The position numbers were made by a program, and so were the translations under genes. A stretch of DNA of 64,000 nt from Pseudodesulfovibrio aespoeensis Aspo-2 (lineage in GTDB: Bacteria > Desulfobacterota > Desulfovibrionia > Desulfovibrionales > Desulfovibrionaceae): assembly GCF_000176915.2 (NCBI RefSeq), contig NC_014844.1, positions 3,410,001 to 3,474,000 on the forward strand, read 5' to 3'. Numbering within the stretch: the stretch's first letter is position 1; the number at the start of each line of letters is the position of its first letter. The notes below the pieces were generated by a model that made no database searches, was not told where the DNA came from, and saw only the letters and a list, made by a program, of their open reading frames with translations. Positions 53,730-62,197 of this stretch are shown in pieces.

Positions 53730-55376
53730 TCAGGGCTGCCGGGGCAGGCCGGTTATCCACGATGCGCCCAGGCGGGCGTGTTCCTCGGTCACCTGCTCGA
53801 CCCAGCCGGAGAGTTCGCTCTGGGCGGCCTGCACCTCGCGGCTCGCCTTGAGCGGGGCCATGACTATGGTGAAGGCGCGCCTGTCCGTGCCGTGCAGCCC
53901 ATGATCGCGCAGCCCTTCGAGCATGGCTACGAAGGATTGCCAGCGGCCCAGGCTGCGCCCCGTGATCAGCCACAGCACGGGCATGTCCAGAGCGGCCAGT
54001 TCCTGGCGTCCGGGCAGCCCGTCCGGCCCCACGGTATCGTCGAGCAGGCAGACCACATAGGCGGGCCTGACCGCGTCCGATCCGGCTTCGGTCTTCTTCC
54101 GGGAGATGGCCTGAAGGGCGGCCCGGAGGGCGGCGTTCGCACCAGGGCCGTTGCCCCAGATGCCCACCCGCGCACGGTCGATCTGGTCAAGCCCGGCGAA
54201 ATGGTTCACAGCGGCCACGGTCTCCGCCACCTGCCGGGCCAAAGGCTGGACCACGGGCTGGGAGACCGGGAGCCCCTCCGGATCGTTGCAGCCGCTCGGC
54301 ACAAAGGAGAAGACCGCCAGCCCGGAAACGGACAGGGAGCGCGTGAAGCCCTGGATCAACCCCTCGTCCACGCATTTCCCGCCATAGGCCAGGACCACGC
54401 CGGGATGCCCCGTGCCCGTGGGCGGCAGGGTGGTGCGCCCGGCACGCTCCTCCGTGCTTTCCTCCCTGCTCCCCTTTTCTTCACCCGGAACAGGAAAGCG
54501 CACGTCGCTCTCGCGCACATGGACCTTGACCGGAAAGTGGGCCAGACGGTCGTCGTCGGTCATCAGGATGAACCGCTCGATGCGGTCGTCCTTGGCCAGG
54601 AAGGTCACGGTGCCTGCCACCGGCTCGTCCGCGTCCAGGGACGGCCCGATGGTGTAGACGTATTTGCCGAATTCCTTGAGGCGGCGCAGGGTCTTGTTCT
54701 TGGAGTCGTAGATCAGGAAGCGTCCGTATTTGGTGTCGCGGGCGTCGATGATGGAGATGACCCGGTCGTCGCGCGTCCTGAACTGGCCGGAGAATTCCGT
54801 GGCCTCGTAGGAGTAGTGGTCGGCCATCATGGATCGGCCAAAACGGGCCTCGTGGCCCCGGTGGGCGATGATGTCGTGGCGGCTCACCTCGATGGGCGGC
54901 GCCTTGTCCTCCCGGACTTGCGCCGGGTCCGCGGGCTTGGCCAGCGACTCCTCTCTGGGCGACTCTTCGAGGGGCGGCCCTTCCTTGACCGGGCTGATCT
55001 CGACGGCCCCGGATTCCGGCACCACCTCGGCGGCTGGTTCGGGCGCGGCCAGAGGCTCGGGCGGCGGCGCGTCGTCGAGCAGAATGGTCTTGTCCATGGG
55101 CAGGGCCGGGGGGAGCGGCGCGTTTGTCATTTCCGACTCGGGAATTTCAGGCTCGACCACTTCAGGCTCGACCACGTCAGGCTCGGGCACAGGGGGCGGA
55201 GGCAGGGGCACGGGAAGGGGCGCGAAGAGTGCTTCGGGCTCGGCCTGCGCGATCCGGGTCAGGTCCAGCTCCATCAGCTCGCGCAGGTCCGGCTGGGCCA
55301 GATGCATGGTCTGGACCAACACCACGACAAGGGCCGTGTGCAGGAGAAGGGAGAGGAGCCAGCTGAACGCGCGCAT
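53730..55376 (-). CDS. TonB-like membrane-anchored protein fused to an alpha/beta-hydrolase-like domain
   Basis: 548 aa. A single N-terminal helix (FSWLLSLLLHTALVVVLVQTM) is followed by a Pro/Glu-rich spacer (about 45-200; VPEPDVVEPEVVEPEIPESE), as in TonB energy transducers. The C-terminal half (about 320-548) looks like an alpha/beta hydrolase: HPGVVLAYGG, DQIDRARVGIWGNGPGANAA. The elbow reads GNGPG where a catalytic Ser is expected (GxSxG), so hydrolase activity is doubtful. No ExbB/ExbD or receptor genes are adjacent. The role is unknown. Confidence 0.65.
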   Translation of the reverse strand: MRAFSWLLSLLLHTALVVVLVQTMHLAQPDLRELMELDLTRIAQAEPEALFAPLPVPLPPPPVPEPDVVEPEVVEPEIPESEMTNAPLPPALPMDKTILLDDAPPPEPLAAPEPAAEVVPESGAVEISPVKEGPPLEESPREESLAKPADPAQVREDKAPPIEVSRHDIIAHRGHEARFGRSMMADHYSYEATEFSGQFRTRDDRVISIIDARDTKYGRFLIYDSKNKTLRRLKEFGKYVYTIGPSLDADEPVAGTVTFLAKDDRIERFILMTDDDRLAHFPVKVHVRESDVRFPVPGEEKGSREESTEERAGRTTLPPTGTGHPGVVLAYGGKCVDEGLIQGFTRSLSVSGLAVFSFVPSGCNDPEGLPVSQPVVQPLARQVAETVAAVNHFAGLDQIDRARVGIWGNGPGANAALRAALQAISRKKTEAGSDAVRPAYVVCLLDDTVGPDGLPGRQELAALDMPVLWLITGRSLGRWQSFVAMLEGLRDHGLHGTDRRAFTIVMAPLKASREVQAAQSELSGWVEQVTEEHARLGASWITGLPRQP

Positions 55377-55742
55377 GTCGGTTCCGGGTTGTCGCCTTGT
55401 GCCCCGCCCCGCCGGACAGTGGGCCGGCACCAGGGGGTGGAGCCGGAGCAAGACGTGTTCATGAAGACGCCGGTCGGACACGATGATCCCGGCCATGCTC
55501 AACCAATACGCCCCGCCCAGCCATATGGCAAGAAAAGGCTGCGTAACCGGCTGTCTTTTCAGACGGTTGAGGTCTGCAATTCGGCCCGCCGGGGGGGCGC
55601 TGACCAGTGCGGAAGCCTTGGCCTGTGCCGTGTCGTTGCATTTTCGACCACGAACGACTAAACTTGTGTTCATGTGCGTCGTTCAGGCGTCATTCGGGCG
55701 TCACAGAGAGCAGGACGCGGGACGGACACAAGGGAGGGAGCT
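55377..55742. other. 366-bp divergent gap with phased 11-bp repeats
   Basis: GCGTC occurs at 55676-55680, 55687-55691 and 55698-55702, spaced exactly 11 bp, 41 bp before the CBS gene. Such helix-phased repeats often bind an activator. No gene or terminator was seen elsewhere in the gap. Confidence 0.4.
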
Positions 55743-56420
55743 ATGCTGGTCAGAGATTGGATGACGGTCAACGTCATGACCCTTGGGGTCAATTCGTCGG
55801 TCATGGACGCGGCAGACATCCTGCGCCAGAAGGACATCCGCCAGTTCCCGGTCGTTGACGGCCAGGGCGTGCTGGTGGGCATCGTGTCCGACCGCGACAT
55901 CCGGGACGCCATGCCGTCCAAGTTCATCCCCGGCGACTGTACCGATGGCCGCGAGGGCGGCCTGAACACCCTGACCGCAGGCGACATCATGACCCCCGGC
56001 CCGCTGACCGTGGCCCCGGACACGGCCATCAACGCCGTGGCCGAGATCCTGGTCAGGCACAAGATCGGCGGGCTGCCCGTGGTTGAAGGTGGGAAACTGG
56101 TGGGTATCATAACCCAGGCGGACGTGATGCGCTTTTTGTGCGCGGCCTCCGGGTCGCTGCGCTCCGGCACCCAGCTCGCCTTCCGGCTTGAGGCGCGCCC
56201 CGGCCCCCTGGCCGCGCTCCTGACCGACATGCGCGAGTTGGGGCTGACCTTCACCAGCGTGTTCACGGCCAACGACATCAAGCAGCCGGGCAACCGCAAC
56301 GCCTACATCCGCGTGGAGGGGCTGGGCGGCAGGTCCGTGGAACAACTGGTGGAACTGTTCCAGAAGAAATACGTCGTGCTTTTCTACGTCAACGAGGGCG
56401 TCACCGTGGACGTGGCTTAG
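55743..56420 (+). CDS. CBS-domain pair plus ACT-like domain (AcuB-type) protein
   Basis: 225 aa. CBS1 (WMTVNVMTLGVNSSVMDAADIL to VGIVSDRDIRDA) and CBS2 (IMTPGPLTVAPDTAINAVAEIL to VGIITQADVMRFL) form a Bateman module that binds adenosyl ligands; an ACT-like C-terminus follows (LAFRLEARPGPLAALLTDM). A regulatory role in metabolism is likely; the partner is unknown. Confidence 0.87.
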   Translation: MLVRDWMTVNVMTLGVNSSVMDAADILRQKDIRQFPVVDGQGVLVGIVSDRDIRDAMPSKFIPGDCTDGREGGLNTLTAGDIMTPGPLTVAPDTAINAVAEILVRHKIGGLPVVEGGKLVGIITQADVMRFLCAASGSLRSGTQLAFRLEARPGPLAALLTDMRELGLTFTSVFTANDIKQPGNRNAYIRVEGLGGRSVEQLVELFQKKYVVLFYVNEGVTVDVA

Positions 56421-56442
56421 GCAGGCCCGCAGGAAGCCAGAC

Positions 56443-56481
56443 AGCGAGGCCGCATCCCCTTCCGGGGGGTGCGGCCTCGCT
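56443..56481. terminator. Bidirectional hairpin between CBS and CheY genes
   Basis: AGCGAGGCCGCA (56443-56454) pairs with TGCGGCCTCGCT (56470-56481), a 12-bp perfect stem, with CCCC/GGGG continuing inside the loop. No clear T-run. Confidence 0.75.
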
Positions 56482-56489
56482 GGTTCCGG

Positions 56490-56858
56490 TCAGTCGGCCA
56501 GGGCCTTCTTGACCGAGTCCACCAGCTTGCGGGTGTCGATGGGTTTGGTAAAGGTGTCCACCACGTCAAAGACCTTGGCCAGCTCGACAATGGCTTCGGG
56601 GTTGAAGGCCTCGCCCCCGGAGATGGCGATGAACTTGTGCGAGCTGTCGGACTTGATCAGCTCGCCCATGACCTGGAGGCCGCCCTTCTTGGGCAGGAAG
56701 ATGTCAATGATGCTCAGGTCGATGGTCCTGTCCTTGAACATGCGCAGCGCCTCTTCGCCGTCCCCCGCCTCGATCACCGCGAACCCCTCGGCCTCCAGCA
56801 CAGATTTGAGCAGCTCCCGGATCATGGGGGCGTCGTCAACTATCAGTATGGTCTTCAT
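56490..56858 (-). CDS. CheY-like single-domain response regulator
   Basis: 122 aa. VDDAPMIRELL gives the acidic pocket, the phospho-acceptor Asp is in LSIIDIFLPKKGG, and the Lys in TFTKPID. It has no output domain. It lies 35 bases downstream of a truncated hybrid kinase and may have been its phosphorelay partner. Confidence 0.92.
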   Translation of the reverse strand: MKTILIVDDAPMIRELLKSVLEAEGFAVIEAGDGEEALRMFKDRTIDLSIIDIFLPKKGGLQVMGELIKSDSSHKFIAISGGEAFNPEAIVELAKVFDVVDTFTKPIDTRKLVDSVKKALAD

Positions 56859-56892
56859 CTTCGCACTCCTCGCGTTGATGGTCGTGTCAATG

Positions 56893-57800
56893 TCATTTTC
56901 GGCCTGCCGCCTGCTTCAGGAACTCTAGCGCGGAAAACGCCTCGGATTCAAGTGTCTTATACTCTCGCGCGGCAGATGCGGCGTCCTTTTGCCGACAGAA
57001 GAACTCCACCTGCTCGGCCTGGGCCCCGGCCCGACGCACACCCACGGTGCGCGCCGACCCCTTGATGGAATGGGCCAGCCGCATGGCGTTTTCCCAGTCC
57101 CCTGCCTTGATGCTTTGCCCCAGTTCGGCCAGCTCGCCGGGCGTGTCGCGCACAAAGATCGCGTCCATGCGTCCGAGCAGGTCGGCCCTGCCGCCGAGCA
57201 TGTCCAGAGCCCCTTCCCGGTCAAAGGCGTCGCAGCTGTTGCCACCCTTTTCCCTGTTCACGCAGTCCGCGCCCGCCGGGCCGGGGTTGCCGATGCCGCC
57301 CTCAGGAGCGTCTTCCCTGGCTGGGTGGCTTGCCCGGTCGCGGGAGACCACCTCGGCCACGGTCGAATAAAAGGTGTCGATCTTGATGGGCTTGGGTATG
57401 TAATCGTTCATCCCCGCCGCCAGGAAACGCTCCCGGTCGCCCTTGAGGGCGTGGGCGGTCAGGGCCACGATGGGGACCGACGGATCAAGAGCGCCCGAGC
57501 CGGGATCGCGGATGGCCCTGGTGGCCGTGATGCCGTCCATGATCGGCATCTGCACGTCCATGAGCACCAGGTCGAACAACTCGCGCTTGACCGCCTCCAG
57601 GGCCTGGGCTCCGTTTTCCACAGCCACAGCCGTGTAGCCTTGCTCGGTCAGCAGGTCCAGGGCCAGCCTGCGGTTGAGGGCGTTGTCGTCGGCCAGCAGC
57701 ACCTTGAGCCCAGACAGGGGGGGGGCTGGCTCGGCCCCGGCCCGCCCGCTGCGGATGGCCGCCGGATCGCCCACCGCGAACTGGCCGATGAAAAAGAATG
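56893..57800 (-). pseudogene. 5'-truncated hybrid histidine kinase (receiver plus HPt), cut by an IS element
   Basis: The surviving 3' part has the end of a HATPase-like strand (FFFIGQFAVGD), a receiver domain (LADDNALNRRL; Asp in LMDVQMPIMDG; IPKPIKI) and an HPt domain (HSIKGSARTVG with the phospho-His). The sensor, dimerisation and ATP domains are missing; the IS1595-type element begins where they should join. The open frame continues into the IS antisense strand, so a fused short product is conceivable but not a kinase. A matching upstream part is not found on the far side of the IS. Confidence 0.85.
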
Positions 57801-58509
57801 GGGGCTGTACCAGATAACTCCTCTGGGTTATCAGTATGGCAATGCGAAAAAGTCGTTTGAGCAAGGACAAGCAGCTTCGTTTAATCGAACATTTTGTTGC
57901 CGGCACGACAGCTCGTTGTGCTGCTGATCTGGTTGGTGTGAACGTCAAAACAGCCGCCTATTACTTTCACCGGCTCCGGGAAATCATAGCGGAAGAAGAG
58001 TCCTGTGAAGGGATGGATTTTGGCGAATTTGAGGTCGATGAAAGCTACTTCGGTGGCAAGCGAAAGGGCAAAAGAGGACGTGGGGCGGCTGGTAAGGTTC
58101 CTGTTTTTGGAATCCTTAAAAGGGGTGGGAAGGTATATACACAGGTGATTCCTGATGCAAAAGGTAAAACCTTGCTTCCCATTATTCAGGAAAGAATCCA
58201 GCCAGACAGTGTGGTTTACTCGGACTGCTGGTATGGCTACAATGTCCTCGATGTGTCAGCATTCAAACACTTCCGAATCAACCACTCGAAGCTGTTTGCA
58301 GATAGCCACAACCACATCAATGGAATCGAGAATTTTTGGAACCAGGCCAAACGCCATATGAGGAAATTCAACGGCATTCCAACCAAGCATTTTTCTCTGT
58401 TTTTAAAGGAATGCGAGTGGCGTTTTAATAACAGCAATCCGCGAAGTCAGTTTAAACAGCTGAAACAGTGGGTTAGAAGGTATATGGGCTAGTTATCTGG
58501 CACAGCCCC
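57801..58509 (+). mobile_element. IS1595-family insertion sequence
   Basis: The 709-bp element is bounded by inverted repeats: GGGGCTGTACCAGATAACT (57801-57819) on the left and its near-perfect complement (58491-58509, 18 of 19 matching) on the right. It holds one complete transposase gene. The flanking 8 bases (AAAGAATG left, ATATCCTT right) differ, so the target duplication typical of this family is absent. Confidence 0.9.
57836..58492 (+). CDS. IS1595-family (ISXO2-like) transposase
   Basis: 218 aa, intact. A HTH region (FVAGTTARCAADLVGVNVKTAAYYFHRL) is followed by an ISXO2-like DDE/DDxN domain: VDESYFGGKRKGKRGRG, SDCWYGYN, then DSHNHINGIENFWNQAKRHM. The gene lies wholly inside the inverted repeats. 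Confidence 0.93.
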   Translation: MAMRKSRLSKDKQLRLIEHFVAGTTARCAADLVGVNVKTAAYYFHRLREIIAEEESCEGMDFGEFEVDESYFGGKRKGKRGRGAAGKVPVFGILKRGGKVYTQVIPDAKGKTLLPIIQERIQPDSVVYSDCWYGYNVLDVSAFKHFRINHSKLFADSHNHINGIENFWNQAKRHMRKFNGIPTKHFSLFLKECEWRFNNSNPRSQFKQLKQWVRRYMG

Positions 58510-59028
58510 ATATCCTTTTGCCGGAGCTTGCGCGTTGGTCTGGGGGCGTCATATGGTAGGGCATATCCGTTGGATAATTTCGTAATCAAAAGGAGGTATG
58601 ACGCAACCAAGGCGCGTTCATAAGTTTTGACGAAGTCTAAACTGATGAACGCTTAAAGTGGCACTAACATGCCGTAACACCGAGCACTTCGCTGCCGTTC
58701 ATTTCCAAACGGCACAGTTTCACATCCAAACGCCAGGCTGGAACACAGCACCCCCGCCGGACAAACGGTAGATGTCTAGAAATCTGCCGTTGTCGAAATT
58801 CCCCCACGGCCACCGCTTTGTGCGCAGGACGAACGAGCCTGCGTGATGGTACCCCTTATTGACTGGATTTTCAGGATTTTTCTTCTGTGGGAAACGGACA
58901 TTGATTTGTCTCGTGTCGGTTGTTGTGTGGCGCATTCGCGCCATAGGCAGGTCATTCCCCGGCAAACGGGGAAGGTCCGACCTGCTTTGTCCCGGGGCGC
59001 TGCCCCGAACTTCAGGAAGGAGATCCAT
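58510..59028. other. 519-bp gap after the IS, no gene supported
   Basis: The composition is mixed and lower in GC than the chromosomal average. A hairpin CGGGGC/GCCCCG lies at 58992-59006 before the next gene. Frames here are short and lack recognisable domains; an AAGGAGGTATG at 58590-58600 opens only a 10-codon frame. No continuation of the kinase cut by the IS is visible. Confidence 0.5.
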
Positions 59029-59325
59029 ATGAAGTGCGCGAACAGGGCAACCCTGTCCGGCCCCAAATCGAAACAGTACAGGACCCACCAAAACGCCAAG
59101 GCCTTTGCCAGGCGGCTTCGCCGTGCGGGCTTGGGTGTTCGCAAATGGACCAATATCACGAGCACGCATTTTGCGGCAGTTGCCCGGCAAATGGAAGACG
59201 ATGGCAGGGGTGACGGGTGCATCGCCGAAGTTTTTCCGGCGGCCCGTGACGACATCAAAGTCACTGCCGGCCATTCCCCCACCCGCCGTGACGTGTCCGA
59301 TGCCTGCCTTGGCAACAGCCATTGA
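59029..59325 (+). CDS. Small protein resembling an integrase SAM-like N-terminal domain
   Basis: 98 aa with a strong ribosome site (AGGAAGGAG) and its own terminator just after the stop, so it looks like an expressed gene. The sequence (AKAFARRLRRAGLGVRKWTNI, HFAAVARQMEDDGRG, VFPAARDD) resembles the SAM-like N-terminal, core-binding domain of phage integrases, without any catalytic domain. It could be a truncated integrase remnant or a stand-alone DNA-binding protein of the integrated element. Confidence 0.55.
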   Translation: MKCANRATLSGPKSKQYRTHQNAKAFARRLRRAGLGVRKWTNITSTHFAAVARQMEDDGRGDGCIAEVFPAARDDIKVTAGHSPTRRDVSDACLGNSH

Positions 59326-59328
59326 CAG

Positions 59329-59355
59329 AACCCCGCTTCGGCGGGGTTTCCTTTC
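59329..59355 (+). terminator. Intrinsic terminator after the SAM-like gene
   Basis: AACCCCGC and GCGGGGTT form an 8-bp stem with a TTCG loop, followed by TCCTTTC. Confidence 0.9.
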
Positions 59356-59690
59356 GGGCGTGAGGTCGCCAAATGAGGTCCGCTACCTGGGAACGAGTAT
59401 CGATTTCGTCAGATGAGGTTGCGAGGCGCAGCGGTTGAGATTGACTCGTTCATTCAATCCGGCAGCGCTCTGGCATCAGACCGATGGCGCCGGTCTCTGC
59501 ACCAAAAATGGTGCTCAAGAGCGAGGAGGCCCGAGTGCCACCGGGAAAAATGTCACTTTCTGAAATTTTCCCCCTTGCCGAGCTTGCGTTTTCATATTCC
59601 GGGAGTGTCAAACTGACCTGTGGGGCGACAATCCATGTCGGCTCACGGCGGACAGGGCGAGAGATTCAATGAAAAGACCGGGGAAGAATC
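59356..59690. other. 335-bp gap before the excisionase gene
   Basis: No coding frame with a recognisable domain. The last 80 bases should carry the promoter of the excisionase-integrase pair. No attachment-site core could be identified. Confidence 0.4.
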
Positions 59691-60026
59691 GTGGGCTTTG
59701 ACAACGAAGCGAAACCGAGCATACTCACCGTAAAGGATGTCGCAGACTATCTGGGCAAAAGCGTGGACTGGGTCTACGACCATGCCGAAGACATCGGCGG
59801 CGTCAAACGCGGTGGGTCATGGTTCTTCCCTTCCCGGAGGGACATTTATGACCATCTATTCCAAAGCCGGAAAAGGGTTCCGGTACGACTTCATGGTGAA
59901 GGGCAAGCGCTACACCAAGGCGTGGTTTCGGACAAAACGCGAAGCGCAGGCGGCGCAGGCGCAAAGAAAAAAGGAGGTGGCGAAGGCAGACAAGATGGCC
60001 GAAAGGAACGACATGGGCTTGCTTGA
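59691..60026 (+). CDS. Excisionase-like helix-turn-helix protein, overlapping the integrase
   Basis: 111 aa with GTG start. The first 57 residues are an AlpA/excisionase type HTH_17 (ILTVKDVADYLGKSVDWVYDHA, GSWFFPSRRDIYDHLF), a DNA-bending helper for site-specific recombination. The rest reads through the integrase start in another frame and is low-complexity (GAGAKKKGGGEGRQDGRK), so the biologically relevant part may be the first ~60 residues. The overlap with the integrase gene is 179 bases, unusually long. Confidence 0.65.
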   Translation: MGFDNEAKPSILTVKDVADYLGKSVDWVYDHAEDIGGVKRGGSWFFPSRRDIYDHLFQSRKRVPVRLHGEGQALHQGVVSDKTRSAGGAGAKKKGGGEGRQDGRKERHGLA

Positions 60027-60915
60027 CATGCTCAACAGGCGACTTGACACATTGCAGGAGCGCTCGTTTTCGACCCAGTATTACAAGAACACCCGCTACG
60101 CCGCCCAGCGGTTGCTCAAGCACTTCGGCGATGTGCCGTGCAGCACCATTACCAGCAGAATGGCTGACGATTACTTGCTGTCCCGGTCCAGGTCGTCGAC
60201 GCCCCTGGCGGCCAATGCCGACCTGCTGCTCCTGCGGGCGACATTCGCCTGGGCCATGAAAAGGGGACAGCGGTTCATCGCCGACAACCCCTTTGCCGGG
60301 CTGGAATCGTTTCCAAGCCATTTGGCCGAGAAGAAGAGGCGGACACCGGATTCCCAGACTCTGGACCGGATCATCGCGGCGGCCAAACCTGAAGACCAAC
60401 CATACCTGTGGGTGATCCGCGAGACCCTGGCCCGAAGCGTCGAGGTGCATCGGTTGAAATGGAAGCGGGTCAACTTCGAGGACCGGTACGTGGAGTTGAA
60501 GACCTTCAAGAACAAGGACCGAAAGCCCGTGCTCCGGCAGGTGCCGATGACCGACAAGCTGTACGAGGTGCTCAGTGAACTGTATGCCAGGCGCGACCCA
60601 GAAAAGGAATGGGTGTTCTGGTGCCGCAGCTACAGCCACAAGCTGAAACGGATGGTGGACGGGCCCTACACCAAGGGCCGCTACACCATGCTCAAGACGG
60701 CGTGCAGGAAGGCCGGTGTCGGCTACTATTCGTTCCATCGCTTCCGGGCATCGGGTGCTTCGGTGATGGACAACAACGGCGCGCTCATCTCGGGCATTCA
60801 GCATCTGCTGGGGCATGCCGACCGACGGAGCACCGAGATCTATCTGGAAAAGCTGCGGAACGTGGAACGGGACGCCATGGCAATCTATGAAGCGCAAAGC
60901 CGCCGGGTTGCCTGA
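59848..60915 (+). CDS. Tyrosine recombinase (phage-type integrase)
   Basis: 355 aa. N-terminal arm-binding region (TIYSKAGKGFRYDFMVKGKRYTK), SAM-like core-binding domain (about 70-160), and the catalytic domain with all six residues visible: Arg in ARSVEVHRLKW, Lys in TFKNKDRK, HxxR in FHRFRASG, His in LLGHADRRST and Tyr in EIYLEKL. It should be active. The start at 59848 follows CGGAGGGACATTT. It marks a genomic island or prophage remnant. Confidence 0.93.
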   Translation: MTIYSKAGKGFRYDFMVKGKRYTKAWFRTKREAQAAQAQRKKEVAKADKMAERNDMGLLDMLNRRLDTLQERSFSTQYYKNTRYAAQRLLKHFGDVPCSTITSRMADDYLLSRSRSSTPLAANADLLLLRATFAWAMKRGQRFIADNPFAGLESFPSHLAEKKRRTPDSQTLDRIIAAAKPEDQPYLWVIRETLARSVEVHRLKWKRVNFEDRYVELKTFKNKDRKPVLRQVPMTDKLYEVLSELYARRDPEKEWVFWCRSYSHKLKRMVDGPYTKGRYTMLKTACRKAGVGYYSFHRFRASGASVMDNNGALISGIQHLLGHADRRSTEIYLEKLRNVERDAMAIYEAQSRRVA

Positions 60916-60947
60916 CGGATTCACACACGGTAGTCACACACAAAGAT

Positions 60948-60981
60948 CAACGGGCTGCGACCAATCGGTCGCAACCCGTTG
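60948..60981 (+). terminator. Terminator-like hairpin after the integrase
   Basis: CAACGGGCTGCGACC (60948-60962) pairs with GGTCGCAACCCGTTG (60967-60981), 15 bp with one mismatch and the loop AATC. AAAACAG follows. It could also be an attachment-site palindrome. Confidence 0.65.
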
Positions 60982-61056
60982 AAAACAGAAGGCAAGAGCC
61001 GATAGTCCCACACAAGGTGGCGGCTATTTCCAAAAGTTTTCCCCCCGGAATCTCTC

Positions 61057-61077
61057 ACCCCAACCCCAACCCCAACC
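61057..61077. repeat. CCCCAA hexamer microsatellite
   Basis: About three and a half copies of CCCCAA lie between the integrase terminator and the PagL-like gene. Such a tract could slip, but it lies outside coding sequence. Confidence 0.7.
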
Positions 61078-61088
61078 ACTCCGCGTCC

Positions 61089-61646
61089 TTAGAAGCGGTA
61101 GCCGAGGCGGAGGCCGGCGTTGTCCATGCCTTCGTTGGGATTGGCGATGTAGGCGTTGGACATGTGTTCAAACTGCAGGGAGATATTGATTTTTTCGGTG
61201 ATGTTGTAGCCCAGGGCCGCGCCGAGGCGGAAGAGCACGGGCGAGCCCAGGGATTTGCGATTGGAGTCGTCGGTGTCGAGCTTGCCGTTATGGGCGGCCA
61301 GACCAAGATTGGCGTCCACAAAGAAGTCAGCGGGCAGGTCGTATTCCCAGGTCAGGCCGGAATAGAGGAAGGAGGTCTTGCCATCGGTGTTGATGGTGGC
61401 GCCCAGGTGCGGGCGCGGCGACCAGACGGTTTCGAGAAACGAAGGCGAGACAAAGAGCACCTCGCCGTTGATGTCCGCGCCGTTTTCGCGGTGGAAGCTC
61501 CAGAAGCTGATGTCGTGGGCATAGACACCCCCCCGGACCTCGGAGATCACCTGATCCGGGTCGGCAGCGTGCGATCGGGTCGGTGCCGCAAGGGCCACGG
61601 CCAGAAGCGCGGCCAGGGTCAGCAGCATGGACAAGATTTTTTTCAT
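61089..61646 (-). CDS. Acyloxyacyl hydrolase, PagL-like lipid A deacylase
   Basis: 185 aa. A signal peptide (ILSMLLTLAALLAVALAAPTRSHA) is followed by a beta-barrel pattern. The C-terminal motif is FEHMSNAYIANPNEGMDNAGL, with the active His-Ser of the PagL HxSN motif, ending in YRF as outer-membrane proteins do. It removes a 3-O-acyl chain from lipid A in the outer membrane. The start at 61646 follows AGGAGGC. Confidence 0.88.
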   Translation of the reverse strand: MKKILSMLLTLAALLAVALAAPTRSHAADPDQVISEVRGGVYAHDISFWSFHRENGADINGEVLFVSPSFLETVWSPRPHLGATINTDGKTSFLYSGLTWEYDLPADFFVDANLGLAAHNGKLDTDDSNRKSLGSPVLFRLGAALGYNITEKINISLQFEHMSNAYIANPNEGMDNAGLRLGYRF

Positions 61647-61702
61647 GACAGCCTCCTTCGGGATTCCAACTGTATGACGGGTACGCCGGGAGTGCACTCC
61701 TG

Positions 61703-62197
61703 TCAAGGATTGGGGGGAAAGCAAAAGGCGTCGAGCATGGCTGGCTGATCGGTCGGCGGTGCGCTGACCCAGTAGACGAGGTCTGCGCTGTACCAGATGA
61801 GATGGACCTGCCCCATGCCGTGAAACCGGTAGACGGCCACGCCCTTGTGATCGAGGCGGGCCGGGTTCTTGAAGGGCGATTTGGGGTTCTCGTACATCAT
61901 GTGGACCATCTGCCCGGTCTGCCGCCGGGCCTCGGCCTCGGACAAGACGCGCGACACCCAGACCTCTGCCGGGCGATCCGCGGAGCCGGACCGGGCATAG
62001 CGGGCCACGAGGCTCTCTTCGGCGGGCAGGGGCTTGCCGTGCAGCGTGTCCACCTCGGCCTGGGCAGCAAGGCCGGTGACAAGCTCGATACGAACCAGAT
62101 CGGCCACGGTCTGGGGCATGGTCGGCAGCGTCCCGCCAGCCCAGCCCATGGCCGGGATCAGGAGGACGGCCAGGAGGAGCGCAAGCATCTGTTTCAT
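61703..62197 (-). CDS. Hypothetical periplasmic protein
   Basis: 164 aa. The signal peptide is MLALLLAVLLIPAMGWAG; no domain is recognised in the rest (LVRIELVTGLAAQAEVDTL). It starts one base after the stop of the ChaN-PDZ gene upstream and is probably co-transcribed with it. It ends 57 bases before the PagL-type gene. Confidence 0.75.
   Translation of the reverse strand: MKQMLALLLAVLLIPAMGWAGGTLPTMPQTVADLVRIELVTGLAAQAEVDTLHGKPLPAEESLVARYARSGSADRPAEVWVSRVLSEAEARRQTGQMVHMMYENPKSPFKNPARLDHKGVAVYRFHGMGQVHLIWYSADLVYWVSAPPTDQPAMLDAFCFPPNP

Noticed and set aside
57793-58517. 8-bp target duplication around the IS
   Set aside because: The flanking bases AAAGAATG and ATATCCTT do not match.
58598-58630. 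Ten-codon leader peptide after AAGGAGGT
   Set aside because: The ribosome site touches the ATG with no spacing and nothing supports translation.
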